This document shows positions 23,497 to 32,686 of a stretch of DNA of 64,000 nt, piece after piece; positions within the stretch are counted from its first letter, which is position 1, and each line of letters opens with the position of its first letter. This DNA comes from Streptomyces sp. RB17. GTDB lineage: Bacteria > Actinomycetota > Actinomycetes > Streptomycetales > Streptomycetaceae. Position numbers and translations under genes: made by a program. The DNA lies in the NCBI RefSeq assembly GCF_009604455.1, contig NZ_WEGL01000002.1, positions 868,001 to 932,000 of the forward strand, in the 5' to 3' direction. The notes under the pieces were generated by a model. The model ran no database searches. It was not told where the DNA came from and worked only from the letters and a program-made list of their open reading frames with translations.

Positions 23497-24414
23497 TCAG
23501 TCCTTCATGAAGAACTGGTGCTGGTCGGAGAGCTGTTCGTACTTCTCCAGGCGGGCCTGGGTGCGCTCGGGATCGGCGTCGGTCATGGCCTGCAGCAGCG
23601 CGGCGGCCATCACACCGGGCGCGGCGTAGGAGTCGAACACCAGCCGTGAGCCGGTACCGGTGGCGAAGGTGACGTCGGCCTCGTCGGCCACCGGCCCGAG
23701 GGCGAGGTCGGTCACCAGGGCGACCTTCAGGCCGGCGCCGCGGGCCACCCGCACGGCCTGCAGCGTCTCCTGGGAGTGCCTCGGCATGGCGAAGGCCAGC
23801 ACCCAGGTGCCGCCGGCCTCACGGCACTGCAGCAGCGCGTCGTAGGCCACGCTGCCGCCCCTGGTGACCAGCCGTACGTCGGGGTGGATACGGCGGGCCG
23901 CGTAGCCGAAGTACTCGGCGAGCGACTCCGAGATGCGCAGGCCCAGCACCGTCAGCGGGGTGGAGCGGGAAAGTTCGCGGCCGACTCGGATGATCTGGTC
24001 GGGGTCGGCGAAGTCGCGCCGCAGGTTCTCCAGGTTCTCGATCTCGGCGTCGACGGCCGCCTGCAGCTCGTTGGCCCGGTCCTCCTCGCCCGGCCCGCCG
24101 GCGAGGGTGCTCAGCGCGATCGACTGCAGCCTCTCGCGCAGCGCGGGGTAGCCGCTGAAGCCCACGGCGCCGGCGAAGCGGGTGACCGAGGGCTGGCTCA
24201 CCCCGACCCGGTCGGCCAGCTCGGTGATGGACAGGAACGCGGCCTCGGTGATGTGCTCGATCAGGTACTGGGCGATGCGCCGCTGCCCCGGCGACAGGCG
24301 GGGGCCGTCGAAGAGTTCCCGGAGCCGGGAGGTCGGGCTGGCCTCGGCCGCGGGCACGGTCTTGCCGGACCTGATCGCTGATGCCTGTGCGCGTGCCTGC
24401 TGCGGCGAGGGCAC
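23497..24414 (-). CDS. MurR/RpiR-family transcriptional regulator
   Basis: This 305-residue protein has an N-terminal RpiR helix-turn-helix (LSPGQRRIAQYLIEHITEAA then FLSITELADRVGVSQPSVTR) and a C-terminal SIS phosphosugar-binding domain (LTVLGLRISESLAEYFGYAA; VALVTDLALGPVADEADV). It presumably senses a sugar phosphate. The GTG at 24414 is chosen because GGAGG lies seven bases upstream. The gene ends QHQFFMKD. Its target is not evident; no sugar-phosphate gene adjoins it. Confidence 0.88.
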   Translation of the reverse strand: MPSPQQARAQASAIRSGKTVPAAEASPTSRLRELFDGPRLSPGQRRIAQYLIEHITEAAFLSITELADRVGVSQPSVTRFAGAVGFSGYPALRERLQSIALSTLAGGPGEEDRANELQAAVDAEIENLENLRRDFADPDQIIRVGRELSRSTPLTVLGLRISESLAEYFGYAARRIHPDVRLVTRGGSVAYDALLQCREAGGTWVLAFAMPRHSQETLQAVRVARGAGLKVALVTDLALGPVADEADVTFATGTGSRLVFDSYAAPGVMAAALLQAMTDADPERTQARLEKYEQLSDQHQFFMKD

Positions 24415-24492
24415 CGGTCCGCCTCCTTTGTCTGCCACAAGCACTCAACATAGCTCACCCACCGTCAGGAACAGGGGGTTGAGCAGGAGGTT

Positions 24493-26331
24493 TCAGCGCC
24501 GGAAGAGGCTGATCGAATGCCCCACGTCACCGGCCGGCCGGCTGCCGGCGACCAGCTCGGCGAGCCGTCCGCGCGCCTTGGCGAGCGCGGAGTCCGAGAC
24601 CACCAGCAGCCCGTGCACCCGCTCCGGCGGCACCGTGCGCGGATCGGCGGCGCGGATGCCGTAGTACGACGGCACTCCGCTGCCCTTGTACACCAGCCAC
24701 ACCCGCTCGCCCTTGTGCCGCTGCCGGAGCAGGTCGGCGAGCCGGCCCAGGTCCTGTCCCCAGTCCACGTTGGAGTCGTGCAGCAGCCGGTGGGTGCGGG
24801 CGGGGCCGCCGAAGGCCTCGTTGGAGTACGGCAGGTAGTACGGGAACGTCCGCAGCGAACTCCCTGCCGCGAACAGCACCAGCGCGGCCGTCGCGGCGGC
24901 CGTCCACCGCCGGCCGGGCCGGGGCACACAGGCTGCCGCCACCGCGAGGAACATCGGCACGAACAGCGCGTACCGCGTCCCGAAGTCCCGCGACCCCGTC
25001 ATGGCCGCCGCGAGCAGCACCCCGGGCGGCAGCAGCACATACGGCGCCGCGGGCCGCAGCCGCCGCACCGCCACGAGCGTCACCGCACCCGCCGCGCCGA
25101 GTGCCAGCAGCCCCAGCGGCGTCTTCACCAGCAGGGCGGCCGGCAGGTAGTACCAGAGCGAACCGGTGTACAGGTGCCCGAACAGATAGCCCTGCCACGG
25201 GTAGTCCTCCAGCCCGAACTGCACCCGCATCCCCGCCCGGTAGGCGTCGGGCACCGGCAGCAGATCCACCAGTCGGCCCCGCAGCCCGTGCAGCGCCGGG
25301 ACAGGTTCGGCGGGGGAGAATCGCAGACCGGGATCGACGGCGAGATACGCGCCCCAGACGACGGCGACCGCCACCACCGCCACGGCGACCGCGCCGGCCA
25401 GCGCCGACAGCACCGCCCGGCGCCGGTCGCCGGGGGCACCCACGAGGGCGGACAGGACCGTGCCCGGGCGAGGACCGGCCGTGTCGGCATGCGCGGACAG
25501 GGACGGGGCCTCGCGAGGGCGAGTGCCTGCCGGGCCCGCGAGGGGGGAGCGCGGCTCGGGCCGGTGCGGATCGGCTCCCCTGCGCGCCACCAGGACCGAC
25601 GCCGCGGCCAGCACCGAGAGCACCGGAACCGCCGGCAGCGCGCTCATCTTGGTCGCCACGGCCGCGCCGAGAGCCGCCCCGGCGAGCGGCAGACAGAGCC
25701 CGGGCCGGCGGCGCGCCCGCCACACCAGCCAGGCCGACGTCAGCACGAAACCGGCCGTCGGCACGTCCAGCGTGGCCAGCGAGCCGTGGGCGATCAGATC
25801 GGGCGAGAAGACGTACAGGGCGAGGGCCACCAGGCCGCCGGCCGTGCCCGTCAGGTCGCGGGCGAACGCGAAGGCGACCAGCCCGAACAGCAACGTCAGC
25901 ACGATCACCGGAAGCCGCGCCCACAGCATCACACGCCAGGGGTCGTTCCCCGACTCGTAGAGCAGATGCCGGCCCACATCCCCCTGGGTGCCGGTGTACG
26001 AGGGGTCGTAGTGCGGGTCGGCCACCGCCACCCCCGCCGCGATCAGCAGCTTGCCGAGCGGCGGATGCTCGGGGTTGTAGCGGATCCGGTGCTCGTGCAG
26101 ATAGTCGGTGGCGGTCGCGACGTACACCGGCTCGTCGATGGTCGGGGTCTGCTGCACGGCCGTGGTGACCATCGCCGCGGCCATCTGGGCGAGCAACAGC
26201 ACGGCCAGCAGCGGCACCAGCCACCGCCGGTGGCGGTGCAGCCGGGCCCGGAGGCGGCCGGGGACCGGCCGTCGCGGGCCTTCGGAGGCAACCGCACGGG
26301 TGAGGAGCAGGTGCTGTTCGCGCGCCATCAT
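24493..26331 (-). CDS. GT39/PMT-like polytopic glycosyltransferase
   Basis: A 612-residue integral membrane protein of the GT-C type (ArnT/PMT_2). The N-terminal luminal loop carries TPTIDEPVYVATATDYLHEH, with the Asp-Glu pair typical of catalytic DE, then YNPEHPPLGKLL. About 10-12 hydrophobic helices follow, with a Gly/Arg/Pro-rich cytoplasmic-like insert (about 250-310). The soluble C-terminus includes SNVDWGQDLGRLADLLR and GSGVPSYYGI. It would use a polyprenyl-phosphate sugar donor; the acceptor is unknown. Two consecutive ATGs (26331, 26328) are possible starts. The distance to the upstream PAP2 gene is 92 bp, so co-transcription is possible. Confidence 0.8.
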   Translation of the reverse strand: MMAREQHLLLTRAVASEGPRRPVPGRLRARLHRHRRWLVPLLAVLLLAQMAAAMVTTAVQQTPTIDEPVYVATATDYLHEHRIRYNPEHPPLGKLLIAAGVAVADPHYDPSYTGTQGDVGRHLLYESGNDPWRVMLWARLPVIVLTLLFGLVAFAFARDLTGTAGGLVALALYVFSPDLIAHGSLATLDVPTAGFVLTSAWLVWRARRRPGLCLPLAGAALGAAVATKMSALPAVPVLSVLAAASVLVARRGADPHRPEPRSPLAGPAGTRPREAPSLSAHADTAGPRPGTVLSALVGAPGDRRRAVLSALAGAVAVAVVAVAVVWGAYLAVDPGLRFSPAEPVPALHGLRGRLVDLLPVPDAYRAGMRVQFGLEDYPWQGYLFGHLYTGSLWYYLPAALLVKTPLGLLALGAAGAVTLVAVRRLRPAAPYVLLPPGVLLAAAMTGSRDFGTRYALFVPMFLAVAAACVPRPGRRWTAAATAALVLFAAGSSLRTFPYYLPYSNEAFGGPARTHRLLHDSNVDWGQDLGRLADLLRQRHKGERVWLVYKGSGVPSYYGIRAADPRTVPPERVHGLLVVSDSALAKARGRLAELVAGSRPAGDVGHSISLFRR

Positions 26332-26423
26332 CCGCCCCGCGATGGCACCGGCCGAGGCGCGGCGGGAACGGTCGTGGGCCGCATCATGGCCCTACTGTCG
26401 CACCGCTCCCGCCGCCGGAGGCG

Positions 26424-28331
26424 TCACCGCTTCACGAGTCGTACCGACAGACCTTCTGCCGTGTACACGGGTACGGCCCGCAGCCGGTCGGAGTTCACCT
26501 CGATCCGGGTGAACCGGCCGCGCAGCCGGGGCACGTCGACGACCGGCAGGGTGATGTCCTCGGCCGGGGGCCGCTCGGTGTCCAGCCGCAGCGACAGCAC
26601 CGCCGAACTCCCCAGTGCCGCCAGGTGCTTCACCGCCAGCGGCGCCTTCCGGCCGGCGCGCAGGGTGAGCTCCAGCGTGCCCCCGTCCTGCGCGTACGCG
26701 CCGCGCACCCGCAGCCGCTCGGCCACCCGCAGGGTGCCGCCCGCGACCCGCACGTCCCCGTGGCCGAGGGCGTCCTCGGCACCGGCGACCAGCGTGCCCT
26801 CGGCCAGCACCGTCCCGCCCGTGTAGCGGTTGCGGCCGGTCAGCGTCAGCGAGCCGGTGCCGCGCTTGGTCAGTCCGCCGTGACCCTCGATGTCGTTGCG
26901 CCAGGCGTCGGCCGCCGAGAAACCGCCCGCGGCCGCGTCCAGCGTGACCGAGACGTCCGCGTCGAAGGCGCCGTAACCGTCCGCCGCGGCGAACAGGTTC
27001 AGCCGCCCCCACTGCTCGAAGCCGTCGAGGAGGACGTACCCCGAGGGCAGGCCTGTGGTGCGCAGCACCTCACGGCGCTGATCGGCCGTCAGGTACGGCA
27101 GCCGCGTCTCCAGCAGCACCTCCGCGCCCTTCGGCACGGTCATCGGCAGATCGCGGCCCTGCCGGGTGAGGACGTACGTCAGTCGGGGCCGGACCGCGCG
27201 GGCGTTGGCGTCCCGGTCGGCGTACGGGTCGGCGCCGGTGTGGGCGTAGGCGTACAGGGTGTCGGGGGTGGTGCCGGTCTGTGCGGTGAACCACGTGAGG
27301 GCCTGGGCGCGGGCGGCGGCCTTCAGGTCCGCGTTGGCCGGGTCGGCGAGGGTGGCCGCGGCGAGTGCGGTGGCCATGATCCGGCCGCCGATGACGTCGA
27401 CGGGGTGGTGCATGCCCGCCACGATCCGGGTGTGGCTCAGCTCGAACGCGCGGGTCACCAGCTCCTGGAAACGCTCGGGTACGGCGTAGGCGTAGGCCAG
27501 CGCGGCCAGGTGGAAGGCGTTGGTGTGGCCGCTCGGGAAGCCGCCGTCGTCGGCCGGGGAGGTGCCGCGCTGGCGCAGCAGCTGCGGGGCCACGACCACC
27601 GGCGAGTCGTACACCGGGAAGCCGAACGCGTCCGTCCTGCCGGTGTCGACGACCTCGCTGTCCTCGGTCAGGCGCCAGGGACGCGGGTACTCGTAGGCGT
27701 ACTTGGCGGGGTTGCCGGAGGCGTAGGGTCCGCGCACGGTGTCGACCAGTTCGGCGACCTTGCCGAGGGCCGAGTCGTGGGCGCCGGCGCCCAGCGCCGC
27801 ACCGGCCGGGGCGTTCGCGGGTACGGCGTCGCTCACCGTGGTCGCCGGTGTGCCGTCGGGCGCGCTCGTGATCGACGTGACCGCCTTCGCGCCCGCCCGG
27901 TAGAGGCCGGCGAGCGGGCCGAGGCCGGCGATCAGCGCGTAGCTCTGGTGCTGGCGGTCGTAGACGAAGGCCTCCTTCGCCTGCGCGTCGGTGCGGGTCT
28001 GTGTGACGCGCGCGCAGTAGCTCAGGTCGGCACGCAGCACCTCGGGGCGCAGCGGGGCGCCGGTGTTCCAGGCGGAGCCGGTCTTCCACACCTGCGCGAA
28101 ACCGCCGAGGACCCGGACCACCGCGTTGGTCTCGGGCGTGAGGTTGGCGATGACGTTGGTCCTGTAGTCGTCCACGAACGCGGCCGGGGCGCTCGCGGCC
28201 TTCGCGTCGGCCGCCGGCAGCCAGGCGGCGACGGCCGGGGCGGCGAGCACACCCGCCGACGCGGCCAGCGAGGTCGTGAGGAACCCGCGCCGGTTCAGCG
28301 CGGAGGAGGGGTGCCCGGCAGGTGACGGCAT
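26424..28331 (-). CDS. Tat-exported PAP2/vanadium-haloperoxidase-like phosphatase with autotransporter-like repeat
   Basis: A 635-residue exported protein. The Tat signal is LNRRGFLTTSLAASAGVLAA. The PAP2 catalytic motifs are GGFPSGHTNAFH (motif 2) and SHTRIVAGMHHPVDVIGGRI (motif 3, with the nucleophilic and general-acid histidines). About residues 490-560 read LTKRGTGSLTLTGRNRYTGG then TVLAEGTLVAGAEDALG, a passenger-associated (PATR-like) beta-helix repeat usually seen in autotransporters. This suggests a wall-associated acid phosphatase with an adhesive or structural module. GAGAGG lies eight bases before the ATG. The protein may precede the GT gene in one transcript. Confidence 0.8.
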   Translation of the reverse strand: MPSPAGHPSSALNRRGFLTTSLAASAGVLAAPAVAAWLPAADAKAASAPAAFVDDYRTNVIANLTPETNAVVRVLGGFAQVWKTGSAWNTGAPLRPEVLRADLSYCARVTQTRTDAQAKEAFVYDRQHQSYALIAGLGPLAGLYRAGAKAVTSITSAPDGTPATTVSDAVPANAPAGAALGAGAHDSALGKVAELVDTVRGPYASGNPAKYAYEYPRPWRLTEDSEVVDTGRTDAFGFPVYDSPVVVAPQLLRQRGTSPADDGGFPSGHTNAFHLAALAYAYAVPERFQELVTRAFELSHTRIVAGMHHPVDVIGGRIMATALAAATLADPANADLKAAARAQALTWFTAQTGTTPDTLYAYAHTGADPYADRDANARAVRPRLTYVLTRQGRDLPMTVPKGAEVLLETRLPYLTADQRREVLRTTGLPSGYVLLDGFEQWGRLNLFAAADGYGAFDADVSVTLDAAAGGFSAADAWRNDIEGHGGLTKRGTGSLTLTGRNRYTGGTVLAEGTLVAGAEDALGHGDVRVAGGTLRVAERLRVRGAYAQDGGTLELTLRAGRKAPLAVKHLAALGSSAVLSLRLDTERPPAEDITLPVVDVPRLRGRFTRIEVNSDRLRAVPVYTAEGLSVRLVKR

Positions 28332-28782
28332 GCCTGTGCCTCTCAGGAGTCGTCCACGGGGTGTCCGGCGATGTGCCGGCGTGTGCGAACCCGTGGAGAA
28401 GGAGGGAGAAGAGGTTGAACGGGTGAATATCTAGGGCGGTGGTGTGTCGCGCCGGGGAGAGGCCGGTGATCTCCGTATGGTCGGCGGGTGAACGCGGGTC
28501 GCTCGGCGCACAGAAACGCGCTCGGAGCCACAGAAACGCGCTCGGTCCCGTGATGTTCGCCATGTCGGCACTCGCCCTCCGGCGGCTACGACAACGGCGG
28601 CTCCCGCTACAGCGAACAGCACTCCGGTTTCGAATCCGTCCTCGGGCTGCGGTACTTCGGCGCCCGCATCGGCTCCGGCACGCGGTCCAGCAGGACGGCC
28701 GGATCGAAGGGGACTTCGCCCTCATGCCGGTCCGGCAGATCCCCACCCGCCGGCCGGCCCGCGCGGCTGCTGACGGTGCCGG
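28332..28782. other. Intergenic region with a 17-bp direct repeat, possible gene debris
   Basis: No intact gene was identified. CACAGAAACGCGCTCGG occurs twice, 20 bp apart (28509 and 28529). A plus-strand stretch near 28585-28690 reads GGYDNGGSRYSEQHSGFESV then LGLRYFGARIGS, which looks protein-like but has no start and is not a family I can name. It may be a gene remnant. The 5' flank of the PAP2 gene lies here. Confidence 0.4.
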
Positions 28783-29472
28783 TCAGTCCCGTCCGTGTCC
28801 TGTCGACCGGGTGTGCGCGGACCGGGACGGCGACGGGAGCACGGCGGCCGGGACCACCACGTCGGCCCGTGCCCGCGTCGCCGCCACCAGGTCGGCGTTG
28901 CGCTGGTCCGTGCTCAGGACCCAGGCCACGGCCGTCTCGTGGTCCTTGCCGAACTCCTCGTGCCGGGCGATCAGCCGGCGGATCCGCTCGGCCTCGGCCA
29001 TCTCGCAGAACCACACCTCGTCCAGGCACGGCCGCACCCGCGCCCACGAGCCCTCCGTAAGCAGCAGGTAGTTGCCCTCGGTCACCACCAGCCGGGCGGT
29101 CGGCGGCACCGGGATCGCGCCCGCGATCGGCTGTTCCAGGACCCGCTCGAACCCGGGTGCGTACACCACCTCGTCGGTGTCCTCGCGCAGCCGCCGCAGG
29201 AGTGCCGCGTACCCGGCCGCGTCGAAGGTGTCCGGCGCGCCCTTGCGGTCGCGGCGGCCGAGCCGGTCCAGTTCGGCGTCGGCGAGGTGGAAGCCGTCCA
29301 TGGGCACGTGCGCGGCCCAGGGCGGCCCGTCGGCGTTCAGCGCACGCACCAGGTGCTCGGCGAGCGTGCTCTTGCCCGCGCCGGGGCTGCCCGCGATGCC
29401 CAGCACGGCACGCCGGCCGTCCCGGACGAGGCCACGGGCGCGGTCGAGGAGGTCGTCGAAGATCAGCGGCAC
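28783..29472 (-). CDS. P-loop nucleoside/sugar kinase-like protein (uridine-kinase/phosphoribulokinase type)
   Basis: A 229-residue P-loop kinase: Walker A VLGIAGSPGAGKST (about 23-36), HVPMDGFHLADAELDRLG (the Asp in the substrate-binding region), and ARLVVTEGNYLLLTEG as the Walker B-like segment, then RIRRLIARHEEFGKD. This fits the nucleoside/nucleotide kinase family related to uridine kinase and fructose-type kinases. The GTG at 29472 lacks a good ribosome binding site. It is divergent from the beta-phosphoglucomutase-GH65 pair. Whether it phosphorylates a sugar linked to that pathway is a guess. Confidence 0.75.
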   Translation of the reverse strand: MPLIFDDLLDRARGLVRDGRRAVLGIAGSPGAGKSTLAEHLVRALNADGPPWAAHVPMDGFHLADAELDRLGRRDRKGAPDTFDAAGYAALLRRLREDTDEVVYAPGFERVLEQPIAGAIPVPPTARLVVTEGNYLLLTEGSWARVRPCLDEVWFCEMAEAERIRRLIARHEEFGKDHETAVAWVLSTDQRNADLVAATRARADVVVPAAVLPSPSRSAHTRSTGHGRD

Positions 29473-29556
29473 ACAGCAGAGTGTGACATCAGGAGGTCGC
29501 GTGCTGTGTGGCGTGTGCCATTCACGGGAGCGCGGCTCATGGGGAAGAGTGCCGGT

Positions 29557-30297
29557 ATGACTCAACTCGGTCTTCCCGATGAGATCCAGGCCTGTCTCTT
29601 CGACCTCGACGGTGTCGTCACCAGGACGGCCGTCGTGCACGCCGCCGCCTGGAAGGAGACGTTCGACGCGTTCCTGCAGGATTACGCGGGGGAACAAGGG
29701 CGGCCGTTCGACGCGGTCGCCGACTACGACGAGTACGTCGACGGCCGCCCCCGCGCCGACGGCGTCCGCGCCTTCCTCGACTCCCGCGGCATCAAGCTGC
29801 CCGAGGGCACCCCCGAGGACCCACCGGAGGCCCGTACCGTGCACGGGCTCGGCAACCGCAAGAACGTCCTGCTGCTGGCGAAGATCCGCACCGGCGGTGT
29901 GGAGGCCTATGAGGGCACCCTGCGCTATCTGGAGGCGGTCCGTGCCGCGGGCCTGCGCACGGCGATCGTCTCCTCCAGCGCCAACTGCCGTGACGTGCTG
30001 CGCTCCGTCGGCGCCGAGCACTTCTTCGACGTGCGGATCGACGGTGTGGTCGCCGCCGAGCGGCAGCTGCCGGGCAAGCCGCACCCCGACACCTTCCTCG
30101 CCGCCGCCCACGACCTCGGCGTCGAGCCGTCCCGGGCCGCCGTCTTCGAGGACGCGCTGGCCGGTATGGACGCGGGCCGCACGGGCGGCTTCGGCTATGT
30201 CGTCGGCGTGGACCGCGTGGGTCAGGCCGACGCGCTGTACGCGCACGGCGCGAGCACCGTGGTGAAGGACCTCGCCGAGCTGGGAGGCAAGCAGTGA
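29557..30297 (+). CDS. Beta-phosphoglucomutase-family hydrolase (HAD)
   Basis: A 246-residue HAD phosphatase/mutase. Motif I is ACLFDLDGVVTRTAVVHAAA (Asp16 and Asp18), motif II is VSSSANC, and the Lys is in PGKPHPDTF. The cap includes YDEYVDGRPRADGVRAFL, matching the substrate-specificity region of beta-phosphoglucomutases. It converts beta-glucose 1-phosphate to glucose 6-phosphate. Its stop overlaps the GH65 start by four bases (GTGA). The ATG at 29557 is preferred, with GGGGAAG nine bases upstream; ATG 29539 (preceded by GGGAG) is also plausible. Confidence 0.88.
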   Translation: MTQLGLPDEIQACLFDLDGVVTRTAVVHAAAWKETFDAFLQDYAGEQGRPFDAVADYDEYVDGRPRADGVRAFLDSRGIKLPEGTPEDPPEARTVHGLGNRKNVLLLAKIRTGGVEAYEGTLRYLEAVRAAGLRTAIVSSSANCRDVLRSVGAEHFFDVRIDGVVAAERQLPGKPHPDTFLAAAHDLGVEPSRAAVFEDALAGMDAGRTGGFGYVVGVDRVGQADALYAHGASTVVKDLAELGGKQ

Positions 30298-32648
30298 TCA
30301 CCGACCGGTCGTACACCGTGGAGCCGTGGGCCGTACGGGAGACCACCCTCGACCTCGACGTCCTCGCCCAGAGCGAGTCGGTTTTCGCGCTGTCCAACGG
30401 GCACGTCGGCTGGCGCGGCAACCTCGACGAGGGCGAACCGCACGGCCTGCCCGGCACCTATCTCAACGGCGTGCACGAGGTGCACCCGCTGCCGTACGCG
30501 GAGGCCGGCTACGGCTACCCGGAGTCGGGCCAGACGGTCATCAACGTCACCAACGGCAAGATCCTGAGGCTGCTGGTGGACGACGAGCCGTTCGATCTCC
30601 GCTACGGGCGGCTCGTCTCGCACGAACGGGTCCTGGACCTGCGGCGCGGCGTGCTGGAGCGGACCTGCGAGTGGACCTCCCCGGCCGGCTCCACGGTCCG
30701 GGTGCGCTCCACCCGGCTGGTGTCGCTGACCCAGCGCGCGGTGGCCGCGGTGTCGTACGAGGTGGAGGCCGTCGGCGACCGCAGCCGGGTGGTGATCCAG
30801 TCCGAACTGGTCGCCAACGAGACCCTGCCCGAGTCGAACGGCGACCCGCGCGCGGCCATGGCGCTGCAGGCCCCGCTGGAGCAGGAGGACCACTTCGCCT
30901 CCGGCAGCCGGCTGCGCCTTGTGCACCGCACCCGGCGCAGCGGCCTGCGGGTGGCCGTGGCCGCCGACCACGTCGTCAGCGGCCCCGAGCGCACCACCAC
31001 CCGCAGCGAGAGCGGCACCGACGTGGCCCGGCTGACGGTCACCGCCGTACTGGAGCCCGGACAGACCCTGCGGGTGGAGAAGCTGGTCGCCCACGGCTGG
31101 TCCGGCGCCCGTTCGCTGCCCGCGATGGCCGACCAGGTCGACGCCGCGCTCGCCGCCGCCGCGCACGACGGCTGGCAGGGTCTGCTGGCGGACCAGCGCG
31201 CCTTCCTGGACGACTTCTGGTCCCGCGCCGACGTCGAGGTGGAGGGCGACGAGGAGGTCCAACAGGCGGTCCGCTTCGCCCTGTTCCACGTGCTGCAGGC
31301 CGGGGCCCGCGCCGAGCAGCGCGCCATCCCGGCGAAGGGCCTGACCGGCTCCGGCTACGACGGACACGCCTTCTGGGACACCGAGATGTTCGTGCTGCCC
31401 GTGCTCACCCACACCGCCCCCGCGGCGGTCGCCGAGGCGCTGCGCTGGCGGTACAGCACCCTGGACGAGGCCCGGGAGCGCGCGGCTCAACTCGGGCTCG
31501 GCGGCGCCTCGTTCCCCTGGCGGACCATCGCCGGACCGGAGGGCTCGGCGTACTGGCCGGCCGGCACCGCGGCCTTCCATGTGAACGCCGGCATAGCCGA
31601 CGCGGTGGTCCGGTACGTCGAGGCCACCGGGGACACCCTGTTCGAGCGCGAGGTCGGCGTGGAACTGCTGGTGGAGACAGCCCGGTTGTGGCGCTCGCTC
31701 GGTCACCACGACGCACACGGCGACTTCCACATCGACGGCGTCACCGGCCCCGACGAGTACAGCGCGGTCGCCGACGACAACACGTACACCAACCTCATGG
31801 CCCGGCAGAACCTGCTCGCCGCGGCAGGCGCCGTCGAACGCCATCCGCGCGAGGCGGCACGGCTCGGCGTGGACGAGGAGGAGAGCGCGGCCTGGCGGGA
31901 CGCCGCCGAGGCCATGTACGTCCCCTACAACGACGAACTCCGCGTCCACGAGCAGCACGCCGGGTTCACCCGCTACCAGCGCTGGGACTTCGCCGCCACC
32001 CGTGCCGACCAGTACCCGCTGCTGCTGCACTTCCCCTACTTCGACCTCTACCGCAAGCAGGTGGTCAAGCAGGCCGACCTGGTGCTGGCCATGTACACCT
32101 GCGGCGCCTGGTTCGACGCGGAGCACGACGAGGAGCAGGTGGCCCGGAACTTCGCCTACTACGAGCCGCTGACCGTTCGGGACTCCTCGCTGTCGGCGTG
32201 CTGCCAGGCCGTCGTCGCAGCCCAGGCGGGCCATCCGGACCTCGCCTGGGACTACACCACCGAGGCGGCCCTGATGGATCTGCAGGACCTGGAGCACAAC
32301 ACCCGCGACGGGCTGCACATCGCCTCGCTTGCCGGCACCTGGATGGCGCTGGTGGCGGGCTTCGGGGGGATGCGTCGCGACGGCGAGCGGCTGCGGTTCG
32401 CGCCGCGCCTGCCCGAGCGGCTGAGCCGGCTCGCCTTCAACGTGGAGTTCCGCGGCCGGCGGCTGCGCGTGGACATCGGCGCGGACAAGGCGACGTACGC
32501 GCTGCTGGACGGGCCGCCGTTGACGCTGCGGCACCATGGTGAGCGGCTCACGGTGCGTACGGATGAGCCGGCGGTGCGGGCGGTGCCGCCGGCTGCCCGG
32601 CGACCGACGCCCGGGCAGCCGCTGCACCGGGCACCGAACGGGGGTTGA
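30294..32648 (+). CDS. Glycoside hydrolase family 65 disaccharide phosphorylase (trehalose/maltose/kojibiose type)
   Basis: A 784-residue GH65 enzyme. The N-terminal beta-sandwich starts TVEPWAVRETTLDLDVLAQ; the (alpha/alpha)6 domain has AIPAKGLTGSGYDGHAFWDT and FPWRTIAGPEGSAYWP; the catalytic acid is in GVTGPDEYS (Glu488, matching Glu487 of L. brevis maltose phosphorylase). HKQ phosphate-type residues are seen as FDLYRKQVVKQADLVLAM. It would phosphorolyse a disaccharide to beta-glucose 1-phosphate and glucose. GTG at 30294 follows GGGAGG. Coupling to the mutase gives glucose 6-phosphate. Substrate (trehalose, maltose or kojibiose) cannot be told. Confidence 0.9.
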   Translation: MITDRSYTVEPWAVRETTLDLDVLAQSESVFALSNGHVGWRGNLDEGEPHGLPGTYLNGVHEVHPLPYAEAGYGYPESGQTVINVTNGKILRLLVDDEPFDLRYGRLVSHERVLDLRRGVLERTCEWTSPAGSTVRVRSTRLVSLTQRAVAAVSYEVEAVGDRSRVVIQSELVANETLPESNGDPRAAMALQAPLEQEDHFASGSRLRLVHRTRRSGLRVAVAADHVVSGPERTTTRSESGTDVARLTVTAVLEPGQTLRVEKLVAHGWSGARSLPAMADQVDAALAAAAHDGWQGLLADQRAFLDDFWSRADVEVEGDEEVQQAVRFALFHVLQAGARAEQRAIPAKGLTGSGYDGHAFWDTEMFVLPVLTHTAPAAVAEALRWRYSTLDEARERAAQLGLGGASFPWRTIAGPEGSAYWPAGTAAFHVNAGIADAVVRYVEATGDTLFEREVGVELLVETARLWRSLGHHDAHGDFHIDGVTGPDEYSAVADDNTYTNLMARQNLLAAAGAVERHPREAARLGVDEEESAAWRDAAEAMYVPYNDELRVHEQHAGFTRYQRWDFAATRADQYPLLLHFPYFDLYRKQVVKQADLVLAMYTCGAWFDAEHDEEQVARNFAYYEPLTVRDSSLSACCQAVVAAQAGHPDLAWDYTTEAALMDLQDLEHNTRDGLHIASLAGTWMALVAGFGGMRRDGERLRFAPRLPERLSRLAFNVEFRGRRLRVDIGADKATYALLDGPPLTLRHHGERLTVRTDEPAVRAVPPAARRPTPGQPLHRAPNGG

Positions 32649-32686
32649 GCGCGCGCTCCGCCCCACCTGGACATGCGTCGGGCGTC

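Noticed and set aside
28625..28650. TTCGAATCC-type T-loop string
   Set aside because: No tRNA cloverleaf can be drawn around it.
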